DNA from: an uncultured delta proteobacterium
Lineage (GTDB): Bacteria; Desulfobacterota; Desulfovibrionia; Desulfovibrionales; Desulfovibrionaceae
Direction: 5' to 3'
Assembly: GCA_900079685.1 (NCBI GenBank)
Contig: LT599018.1
Span: 1,634,970 to 1,698,969 of the forward strand
DNA: 64,000 nucleotides
Below, piece by piece: positions 24,689 to 31,865 of this stretch. The position numbers and the translations under genes were made by a program. Below the pieces are notes generated by a model. It searched no databases. It saw only the letters and a list, made by a program, of their open reading frames with translations, and was not told the origin of the DNA. Numbering within the stretch: position 1 is the stretch's first letter; each line of letters opens with the position of its first letter.

Positions 24689-25954
24689 ATGACCTATGAA
24701 CTCGCATACGGCAAAGGCAAACTGACCTTCACCCTGCCGGACGGAGTGAAACCCACAATCATCGTGCCCGGCGAAAAAACGGGCCTGGCCGACCCCCTGG
24801 CGGCCGCCTACGCCGCCGTGGCCAACCCCTCGGGCACAAAACCCCTGGTGGACATGCTGCGCGAGGCCAAGCCCAAGACCGTCGTGGTGGTGGTCAACGA
24901 CATCACGCGGCCCACCCCGTATACGATCATGCTGCCGCCGTTGCTCAAAGCGTTCGCCGACGCCGGCATCGAAGACGGGCAGGTGACCTTTCTCGTGGCC
25001 ACGGGCATTCACGACGTGCATACCGAGCAGGAAAACCGCGACATCTACGGTGACGACATCGTGGACCGGTTCCGCGTCATCAGCCACGACGCCTTTGCCA
25101 AGGATACCCACGTGTTCATGGGCAAATTCAAATCCGGCTACGATTTTTACGTCAACAAACTGGCCAAGGAAGCGGACTTCCTCATCACCCTCGGGGTGGT
25201 CATGCCGCACTATTTCGCGGGCTATTCCGGGGGCCGCAAGTCCATTCTGCCGGGCCTCGCGGGTAAAGACACCGTGGAAAAGAACCACGCCCGCATGGTG
25301 GAACTCATGGACAACCTGCCGCCCATCGACCAGAACCCGGTCAGCCTGGAAATGATCGAGGCCGCCCGCCAGGTGGGGGTCAAGTTCATCCTCAACGTGG
25401 TGGTCAACGACCGCCAGGAAGTGGTGAGCATCCACGCCGGAGACCTGGAAAAAGCCTGGCGGTCCGCGGTGGACGTCTCCTCCTCCATGTTCGAGGTTCC
25501 CTTCGACAAACAGGTGGACATCTGCGTGACCTGCGCTTCGGGCCACCCGCGCGACATCAACGCCTACCAGACGCAAAAGGCGCTGGACCACGCCGACCGC
25601 ATCACCAAGAAGGGCGGCACCATCATCCTGGCCGCCCAGTGCCCCACCGGGTACGGCGAGCACGTGTTCGAGGAATGGATGAACCGGGACTGGGCGCCCG
25701 TGAAAATCATGGACGAGGTCAAAAAGAACTTCGTCATGGGCGGGCATAAAGCCTACGGATTCGCCAAGGTCGCCGCGGAAAAGGAATACTGGCTGATTTC
25801 CGACTTCTGCGAAAAGGATACCAAAGCCCTTTTCGCCCTGAAAGCGAAAACCTTGCAGGAAGCCGTGGACGCGGCCGCCAAAAAGCACGGGCCGAACGCG
25901 ACCTGGGTGTATATGCCGGCGGGCAGCGTTTCGCTGCCGGTGCCGAGAAAATAG
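24689..25954 (+). CDS. LarA-family nickel-pincer racemase/epimerase
   Basis: A 421-residue homologue of nickel-dependent lactate racemase. Counting residues gives H108 (GIHDVHT), H174 (PHYFAGYS), K184 (GGRKSILPG) and H200 (KNH), the same numbers as the catalytic, cofactor-linking and nickel-binding residues of the Lactobacillus plantarum enzyme. The DITRPTP substrate-binding motif and a Q294-K297 pair are also present. It should invert the configuration of a 2-hydroxy acid. The operon, with an aconitase-type hydro-lyase and a Tct carrier, suggests a hydroxy di/tricarboxylate rather than lactate. larB is at 34156-34950. The operon ends at the terminator at 25977. Confidence 0.88.
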   Translation: MTYELAYGKGKLTFTLPDGVKPTIIVPGEKTGLADPLAAAYAAVANPSGTKPLVDMLREAKPKTVVVVVNDITRPTPYTIMLPPLLKAFADAGIEDGQVTFLVATGIHDVHTEQENRDIYGDDIVDRFRVISHDAFAKDTHVFMGKFKSGYDFYVNKLAKEADFLITLGVVMPHYFAGYSGGRKSILPGLAGKDTVEKNHARMVELMDNLPPIDQNPVSLEMIEAARQVGVKFILNVVVNDRQEVVSIHAGDLEKAWRSAVDVSSSMFEVPFDKQVDICVTCASGHPRDINAYQTQKALDHADRITKKGGTIILAAQCPTGYGEHVFEEWMNRDWAPVKIMDEVKKNFVMGGHKAYGFAKVAAEKEYWLISDFCEKDTKALFALKAKTLQEAVDAAAKKHGPNATWVYMPAGSVSLPVPRK

Positions 25955-25976
25955 GAATCGGAAAAACTGTATGAAA

Positions 25977-26010
25977 CGAAAGCCCCGGGATTTCCCGGGG
26001 CTTTCGTTTT
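25977..26010. terminator. rho-independent terminator between racemase and aldo/keto reductase genes
   Basis: A 13-bp stem (25977-25989 with 25994-26006), ATTT loop, followed by TTTT on the plus strand; it can also act for the convergent minus gene. Confidence 0.85.
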
Positions 26011-26021
26011 GGCCGTCGCGT

Positions 26022-26855
26022 TTACAGCATTTCCAGGTGCATCTTCCGGGTCGGCGCGCGGAAAACCGCGTCAAACTCGGCCAGGTCCTGGGGCGTCAGA
26101 ACGAGGTCGATTGCGGCCGCGTTTTCCCGCGCATGGGCCGGGTTTCCGGCCTTGGGGATGGCGATGACGGCGGGATTGCGCAAAACCCAGGCCAGCGCCG
26201 CCTGGGCCGGGGTGGCGTTATGCCGTTTGGCCACGGCAACGAGGGTCCTGTCGTTAAGGATACGGCTCTGCTCAATGGGCGAATAGGCCATGACCGGGAT
26301 CGAATGCTCCTTGCACCAGGGCAGGAGATCGTACTCAACGCCCCGGCGCGAGAGGTTGTACAAAATCTGGTTGGTGGCGCAGGTATTGCCCTTGGGGATG
26401 GAGACGATTTCCTCCATCTCTGCCACGTCCATGTTGGAGACGCCCCAATGGCGGATTTTGCCCTCCCGTTGCAGCTCCAGCATGCTCGCGATGGTGTCCT
26501 CGAAGGGATAACTCCCCTGCCAGTGCAGCAGGTACAGGTCGATGACATCCGTGCGCAGCCGTTTGAGGCTCCGCTCGCACGCCTTTTTGGTGCCCTGGCG
26601 GGACGCGTTGGACGGCAGCACCTTGCTGACCAGAAACACCTGGTCCCGCCGCCCGGCAAGGGCCTCGCCCACAAGTTCCTCGGACCGGCCGGAACCGTAC
26701 ATCTCCGCCGTGTCGATAAGGGTCATGCCAAGGTCGATGCCCGTTTGCAGCGCGGTTATCTCACCCGCCCGCTTCGATGCGGATTCGCCCATATACCAGG
26801 TGCCTTGGCCCAGCGCGGGAACCTTTGTCCCGCCGGGAAGGGTGACGGTACGCAT
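26022..26855 (-). CDS. aldo/keto reductase
   Basis: A 277-residue NAD(P)H-dependent (beta/alpha)8 reductase. The catalytic Asp and Tyr are in LIDTAEMYGSG, the Lys in LVSKVLPSNAS, and the His in YLLHWQG. The cofactor-binding end has IAIPKAGNPAH. It reduces aldehydes or ketones; the substrate is unknown. The ATG at 26855 follows a strong GAGGAGG site; a longer frame reaching 26906 begins within the preceding terminator. It stands alone, convergent to the LarA operon. Confidence 0.9.
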   Translation of the reverse strand: MRTVTLPGGTKVPALGQGTWYMGESASKRAGEITALQTGIDLGMTLIDTAEMYGSGRSEELVGEALAGRRDQVFLVSKVLPSNASRQGTKKACERSLKRLRTDVIDLYLLHWQGSYPFEDTIASMLELQREGKIRHWGVSNMDVAEMEEIVSIPKGNTCATNQILYNLSRRGVEYDLLPWCKEHSIPVMAYSPIEQSRILNDRTLVAVAKRHNATPAQAALAWVLRNPAVIAIPKAGNPAHARENAAAIDLVLTPQDLAEFDAVFRAPTRKMHLEML

Positions 26856-26872
26856 GAAAACCTCCTCATGAT

Positions 26873-26896
26873 AAAAAAACGCGCCCGAAGGCGCGT
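26873..26896 (-). terminator. rho-independent terminator of ihfA
   Basis: A 7-bp stem (26879-26885 with 26890-26896) with a tetraloop is followed on the minus strand by a run of seven T. Confidence 0.85.
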
Positions 26897-26954
26897 GGGA
26901 AAACAAAATCGCAATTATGTGCTCGCCTGGGTATTCGCCGGGCTATCCGCCCGG

Positions 26955-27251
26955 TTACTCGTCGGGGTTCAATTCCGAGCGGAACTTGCGGGACAGGCGG
27001 AACACCACAACCTTGCGCGGCGGCAGGGTAATGCTCTCGTCCGTGTGCGGGTTGCGCCCGCGCCGCGCTTTTTTGCCGTACGCCTCAAATTTGCCGAACC
27101 CGCTGACAAGGAGCGCTTCGTCTTTTTTGATGGCGTCTTTCATGATACGAAGCAGCGTTTCCACGATCTTTTTGACTTCCCCGCGGTTACGGTCGGTTTT
27201 TTCATAAATGGCGTCGACGATTTCAGCTTTGGTCAGGGTTTTATCAGACAT
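26955..27251 (-). CDS. ihfA: integration host factor alpha / HU-family DNA-binding protein
   Basis: A 98-residue HU/IHF protein. LTKAEIVDAIYEKTDRNRGE opens the dimerisation helices. SGFGKFEAYGKKARRGRNPHT is the beta-arm signature with the DNA-intercalating proline region, and the start of the next strand is VVVFRLSRKFR. It bends DNA and would help sigma-54 activators contact their promoters, of which this window has several. The ATG at 27251 follows GGAGGAG. IHF-alpha is preferred over HU because of the KKARRGRNPHT arm, though exact subtype is not certain. Confidence 0.88.
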   Translation of the reverse strand: MSDKTLTKAEIVDAIYEKTDRNRGEVKKIVETLLRIMKDAIKKDEALLVSGFGKFEAYGKKARRGRNPHTDESITLPPRKVVVFRLSRKFRSELNPDE

Positions 27252-27331
27252 TCTCTCCTCCGTAGCGGGCAGCGTGATGGGATCACATATTTTAGGCCGA
27301 CTATCGGCTGTTGCACTGTTTTGCGTAAACG

Positions 27332-27754
27332 TCAGAACGCCGCCCGGATGGCTTCCGCGACAGCCTGCAACGCCGCCGGGTCGGCGCTCGCCTTATGGGG
27401 CCAGTGCCGCAAGCCATCCCCCTCAAAACGCGGGATAATGTGCCAATGCGAGTGAAACACGATCTGGCCTGAAGCGGTAAAATTGTTCTGCAGGCAATTG
27501 AAGCCCTCCGCCTTAACCGTGGTCATGATGGCTCTGCCAATGCGCGACAAGGCGGGCACGATCTTTGCGCCGAGTTCGTCCGGCACGTCCAGGAGGGTCG
27601 CGTAATGCCCCTTGGGGATAACCAGCGTGTGCCCGGAAGAAACCGGATTGATATCAAGGAACGCCAGAATGTCGTTATCTTCGTAAATCCGCGTGCTGGG
27701 CAGTTCGCCCTTTACAATGCGGCAGAAAATACAGGAGTCGGATACAGGGTGCAT
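27332..27754 (-). CDS. HIT-family nucleotide hydrolase
   Basis: A 140-residue histidine-triad protein. The active site is HSHWHIIPRF near residue 98. CIFCRIVKGELP at residues 7-18 holds the zinc-type cysteines and FLDINPVSSGHTLVIPKGHY is typical of the Hint/HinT branch. It hydrolyses nucleoside phosphoramidates or similar compounds. The ATG at 27754 has GGAG ten bases upstream; a GTG further upstream is not needed. Confidence 0.9.
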   Translation of the reverse strand: MHPVSDSCIFCRIVKGELPSTRIYEDNDILAFLDINPVSSGHTLVIPKGHYATLLDVPDELGAKIVPALSRIGRAIMTTVKAEGFNCLQNNFTASGQIVFHSHWHIIPRFEGDGLRHWPHKASADPAALQAVAEAIRAAF

Positions 27755-27817
27755 AACCACGCGCTCCAATGCTCGTATATAAGCACACGCATACAATAGA
27801 TAAAGTAAGCGCCTTTC

Positions 27818-27844
27818 TTTACACTTCGTAAAGCACAGTATAAT
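27818..27844 (+). promoter_or_regulatory. possible sigma-70 promoter of the Elp3-like gene
   Basis: TTTACA (27818-27823) and a perfect TATAAT (27839-27844) are separated by a short 15-base spacer, 68 bases before the start codon. Confidence 0.45.
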
Positions 27845-27911
27845 AAACGATTCAATAGCGCAAGTAATTTTACGTATCTATAGGTTTTTGTAACACTTTT
27901 GACGAGCCACT

Positions 27912-28943
27912 ATGGACTCCCTCATTTTCCCCGCTCCCGAAGCGGACCGGGCGGCCATCCGGGTGCAGCCGGTCTTTATTCCCTTCCAGGGCTGCCCGGC
28001 ACGGTGCGTGTTCTGCGCCCAGACACTCCAGACGGGGGAAAAACCCCGCGCCGTCCGGGAGGTCCTCGCGGAGCTTGCCGCCGGGCTTGACCGCGCTTTG
28101 GCCGAAGGCCGCCCCGCCCGGGAACTGGCGTTTTACGGCGGCACCTTCACCGCGCTTCCGGAAGAGGATCAGTTTTCCTGTCTCGCGCTTGCCGCCGCGT
28201 ACCGGAAAAAAGGCATGATAACCAAGGTCCGCGCCTCCACCAGGCCGGATTTTCTTGACCCGGCGCTTCTCGCTGCGTTGCGCGACGCGGGCCTGGACAT
28301 GCTCGAACTGGGCGTGCAGAGTTTTTCCAGCGCGGCTCTTGCCGCCTCCAAACGCGGCTATGATGGAGAAACCGCCGCCATGGGCTGCGAAGCGGTCAGG
28401 CAAAGCGGGCTGCAACTGGGCATCCAGCTCATGCCCGGCATGCCCGGCATGCGGGAAACGGACTTCCGGAACGATCTTGCCCTGACCCTGCGGCAAAAAC
28501 CCGCCGCCGTGCGCCTTTACCCCTGCCTTGTGCTCGCCGGGACGGATCTTGCCGCCCTGTTCGAACGCGGCGCGTTCGCGCCCTGGCCGCTCGAAGCCGT
28601 CATTCCGCTCCTGGCGGACGCGCAGCTGGCTTTCTGGCGGGCGGATATCCCGGTCATCCGCATCGGCCTCGCCGCCCAGGACGGGCTCGACGACGGCGGC
28701 ATTCTCGCCGGTCCCGCCCATCCGGCGCTGGGGTCCGTGGTGCGATCCGCCGCTCTCTTCCGGTATATCGATGAAGAAACCGCCCGCCTGGGCCGCCCCT
28801 TGGCGGGTCTTGCCCTGCCCCGCCGGTTCCAGGGCGAATTCTGGGGACACAAGGGCGCGATGAAGGAACAGTACGCCGCGCTCGGCCTGACCGGTGCGAA
28901 CGTGGTATGGCATGAGGTGGCGTATTTCGAGGCGCGCGCATAG
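27912..28943 (+). CDS. Elp3-like radical SAM protein
   Basis: A 343-residue radical SAM enzyme. The cluster motif is CPARCVFC (Cx3Cx2C) at about residues 28-35, followed by ELAFYGGTFTALP (the GGT-type SAM-contact motif) and LDMLELGVQSFS. LRQKPAAVRLYPCLVLAGT matches Elp3/YhcC-like proteins. It lacks the acetyltransferase domain of true Elp3. Such proteins are usually linked to tRNA modification, which fits its convergent neighbour mtaB, but the reaction is not established. The ATG at 27912 has only a weak ribosome-binding site. Confidence 0.85.
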   Translation: MDSLIFPAPEADRAAIRVQPVFIPFQGCPARCVFCAQTLQTGEKPRAVREVLAELAAGLDRALAEGRPARELAFYGGTFTALPEEDQFSCLALAAAYRKKGMITKVRASTRPDFLDPALLAALRDAGLDMLELGVQSFSSAALAASKRGYDGETAAMGCEAVRQSGLQLGIQLMPGMPGMRETDFRNDLALTLRQKPAAVRLYPCLVLAGTDLAALFERGAFAPWPLEAVIPLLADAQLAFWRADIPVIRIGLAAQDGLDDGGILAGPAHPALGSVVRSAALFRYIDEETARLGRPLAGLALPRRFQGEFWGHKGAMKEQYAALGLTGANVVWHEVAYFEARA

Positions 28944-30335
28944 CTACTCGAGGCTTTTCACCCACAGCCAGCCGTCGCCGGCAGCCTCCGGCTTTGCGGC
29001 CACAAGGGAACGGGACCGGGATGCGTCCGGCTCATGGCCTTTCATGAAGCGGCACTCGACGTAGCATTCATCAACCCCGCTGAAGGTCCTGGCCGCGCCC
29101 TCCCCCGAGACCTCGCAGGCGACGCGCACCACGGGCAGCGCGAGGCTGTCTTCCAGAAAGCGTCGGCTCTTCGCGTCAAAAATGGCCCGCAGCCGCGCGG
29201 CCCGCTCTTTTTTCACCCCGCTGTCCACCTGGTCCCGCCAGGCCGCCGCCGGGGTGCCCGGACGGCGCGAATACGGGAACACATGGGCGTAGCTGAAAGG
29301 AAGCGCGGCGCAAAAGGCTTCGGTCGTTGCCGCGTCCTCTTCCGTCTCGCCGGGAAACCCGGTCAGGATGTCCGCCCCAAGCCCGAAGCGCGGCAGTTTT
29401 TCCCCCAGGGCCGCGCAAAAGCCGTGCAGGATATCCGGGTCGTAATGGCCGCGCCCCATGCGGCGGAGCACGTTTTTGGCGCCGCTTTGCAACGACAGGT
29501 GCAGATGCGGCGCCACCAGAAGGCTGCGCCCCAGGACATCCAGAGCCTTTGGCCCAAGCTGGCCCGGTTCCAGGGAACTCAGCCGGATGCGCGCGCATCC
29601 CGCCCATTCCGGGGCGAGTTCCGCTTCCAGAAACGCGACGAGATCCCAGAAATCATGCTCATGCGCGAAGTCACGGCCATACTGGGCCAGGTTGATGCCG
29701 TTGAGCACCAGTTCACGGAACCCGGCCTTGAGCAGGCGCTTCGCTTCATCCAGGGTCGCTTCCGGCAGGCGGCTGCGCGATGTGCCGCGCGTCAGCGGCA
29801 CGATGCAGTAGGTGCAGCGGTGCGAGCACCCGTCCTGAACCTTCACGATGGCGCGGGACCGGTCGTACTCCGTGATGGTGAACGGAGGGTACGGGGGCGT
29901 TTCGGTATCGCGTTGCGGCCCGCCGCCTTCGCTGCCTTGCACGCCACCGCTCGCGCCGCAAAATCCTTCACGCTCGCACGACGCGTCTTCCCCATAGCGC
30001 AGGAGCGTCATCTTGTTTTGCTGCGGCACCACCCGCGTCACACCGGGGAGTTTTTGGAATTCGCCGGGCATAACCTGGGCCGCGCACCCGGTGACGATGA
30101 TCGCCGCGTCCGGGTTTTCCCGGTGGACCCGGCGCACGGCGGCCCTGCCGTCCGCCACGGCGCCGGCCGTGACCGCGCAGGTGCTGATGCAGACCGTGGC
30201 CGCGTCCTTCGCGCTTTCCGCCGCTATCAGACCGCGCGCGGCCCATGCCTCCCGCAACGCCTGGCTTTCATACTGGTTGACCTTGCACCCCAGGGTGACA
30301 AGGAAAAAGGTATCGTCGTTCACGTCTCTCACCAC
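28944..30335 (-). CDS. mtaB: tRNA methylthiotransferase MtaB-like
   Basis: A 463-residue radical SAM methylthiotransferase. The UPF0004 domain cysteines are in LGCKVNQYES, CISTCAVT and VTGCAAQV. The radical SAM cluster is CSHRCTYC at about residue 172, followed by PLTRGTSRSRLP. GFPGETEEDAATTEAF and the HVFPYSRRPGTPAA block are typical of the MiaB/MtaB group; the length and CKVNQYES favour MtaB, which makes 2-methylthio-t6A37. Tandem GTG codons at 30335 are the likely start, 5 bases after the preceding stop; GTG at 30323 is possible. Confidence 0.88.
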   Translation of the reverse strand: MVRDVNDDTFFLVTLGCKVNQYESQALREAWAARGLIAAESAKDAATVCISTCAVTAGAVADGRAAVRRVHRENPDAAIIVTGCAAQVMPGEFQKLPGVTRVVPQQNKMTLLRYGEDASCEREGFCGASGGVQGSEGGGPQRDTETPPYPPFTITEYDRSRAIVKVQDGCSHRCTYCIVPLTRGTSRSRLPEATLDEAKRLLKAGFRELVLNGINLAQYGRDFAHEHDFWDLVAFLEAELAPEWAGCARIRLSSLEPGQLGPKALDVLGRSLLVAPHLHLSLQSGAKNVLRRMGRGHYDPDILHGFCAALGEKLPRFGLGADILTGFPGETEEDAATTEAFCAALPFSYAHVFPYSRRPGTPAAAWRDQVDSGVKKERAARLRAIFDAKSRRFLEDSLALPVVRVACEVSGEGAARTFSGVDECYVECRFMKGHEPDASRSRSLVAAKPEAAGDGWLWVKSLE

Positions 30336-30340
30336 TGTAC

Positions 30341-31804
30341 TCAGCGTCCGCCGCGTTCTCCCGGAAGCGGCTCGGGCAAAATCGCCAGCCCGCTTATCCG
30401 GTCAAGGATGCCCGCCGGGGACGAAATGCCCTCATGCTCCACGCCGGGCCTGAGGCTCGTCACCACGGCCTTGCCGATGACGGCGCGCCCTTCGCGCTTG
30501 TCCGCTCCCGAGCCGCTGTCGATGCGCAAACCCCAGACGTTGTGGAACATGACTGGCACGTCGCGCGTCTCCTTTTCCCCGGGTTTCGGGTACGCGCCGA
30601 GGTACAGCCCCACGTGCCCCGGCATGCTGACCAGGGAGAAGAACGGGGTACCCTCGCGCATAATCTTCTCTTCCTTCTGGTCCGGGGTCAGGCCCGCCAC
30701 GTCGAGGCGCGTGCCCATCTGTCCCTGGGGCCGGGAGTTGCGCGGCAGCCAGACGCCGAACGGCGCGAACAGATCATGCATGGCGGCCGAGCAATCCCGC
30801 TGCCCGAAAAGCCCGCCCCAGCCGTAAGGCTGACCCATCATGGCGTTGCCCACCAGGGCCACGTTCAGCGGGGTCAGGTGCAGGGGCTTTTTCCGGGTAC
30901 CATACATGGGCGCAAGGGCCGTGGCCATGATTGCCTTGCCGTCGGAGGCGCGGAGCGGCAAATTGACGTACACGTGGGGCGATTTCGGCACGCGCAAACT
31001 TCCCGCGTTCGCAAGCGGCAGTATGGTTCCGATATACCCCACGGCGGCCGGTTCGCTCCCGGTCACGGCGTCCGTTTTCTTATCCATGACGATCAGTTCG
31101 ACGTTGTCCTGCACCAGCACGGCCATGGGCCGCGAGCGCCACGCGGTGATAAAGGCCTTGTCCACGGCCGCGAGGTTCGCCGCCCGGGTCCAGCCGGAAA
31201 CGAGGCGGGTCTGCACGTAGGCCCAGACCCGGTCGCGGGAAACGTGGATCACGGCCACCGGCGTGCCCACCCAGAGCGCGGAGTTTTGCAGGTAGTCAAA
31301 GGGGAACCCTTCGCCGCCCTTGCCTGGGTCCAGGAAATACGGGGCGTCCGTAGGCATTCTGCGCAGCTGCGCCGTGCCCACGGTAATGGCGGGCCGGGCG
31401 GGGGTGCCGCCGTAGCTTTCCATAAAACAGTTGGACACCAGTTCCTGCCAGCGGTCCTTGCCCCACGGCCGCAAGTTCTCCGCAAACCCTTTGGCCGGGT
31501 CCACGTTCTTGACGGCCTCGAACACCTCGTCCTTGGGCAGGTGCGAAACCGTGCCGCCCCAGGCCGCGAAAAAGCTCTCGTCAAACCGGGTGTCTTCCCC
31601 GCCCTGCCGCTCGGGGTCCATCAGCGCGGTATCCTTGCCCGCGCGTTCGGCGTACACGGTCAGATCCTGGGGAAAGGTTCCCAGGTCCGCCGCGACAACC
31701 GCGTCTTCCAACCCGAACCGGGTGACGTCCACCCCCTTGGGGGCGCACGCGGCCAGGGAGACCAGTGCTGTAAGACAAATCAGAATGCGAAAAATGCGGT
31801 TCAT
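30341..31804 (-). CDS. NlpC/P60-family cell-wall hydrolase, lipoprotein
   Basis: A 487-residue exported protein. Residues 1-20 are a lipoprotein signal with lipobox LAAC. The middle (about 170-300) fits the bacterial SH3 domains that accompany this subfamily. The NlpC/P60 papain-like domain follows, with the catalytic Cys in GQRDCSAAMHDL and His in PGHVGLYLGAY. It probably cleaves peptide stems of peptidoglycan. The ATG at 31804 has GGAAAAAG upstream. It sits 5 bases before mtaB and may be co-transcribed with it. Confidence 0.85.
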   Translation of the reverse strand: MNRIFRILICLTALVSLAACAPKGVDVTRFGLEDAVVAADLGTFPQDLTVYAERAGKDTALMDPERQGGEDTRFDESFFAAWGGTVSHLPKDEVFEAVKNVDPAKGFAENLRPWGKDRWQELVSNCFMESYGGTPARPAITVGTAQLRRMPTDAPYFLDPGKGGEGFPFDYLQNSALWVGTPVAVIHVSRDRVWAYVQTRLVSGWTRAANLAAVDKAFITAWRSRPMAVLVQDNVELIVMDKKTDAVTGSEPAAVGYIGTILPLANAGSLRVPKSPHVYVNLPLRASDGKAIMATALAPMYGTRKKPLHLTPLNVALVGNAMMGQPYGWGGLFGQRDCSAAMHDLFAPFGVWLPRNSRPQGQMGTRLDVAGLTPDQKEEKIMREGTPFFSLVSMPGHVGLYLGAYPKPGEKETRDVPVMFHNVWGLRIDSGSGADKREGRAVIGKAVVTSLRPGVEHEGISSPAGILDRISGLAILPEPLPGERGGR

Positions 31805-31865
31805 ACTTTTTCCATTTTGTAATTTACTAAAACCTCAGGCCCTGTTGGTTTTCCCTTCCCCCGGT

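Noticed and set aside
24020-26074. A 684-codon minus-strand open frame opposite tctA end, tctB and the racemase
   Set aside because: Spans three real genes in antisense and has no family features.
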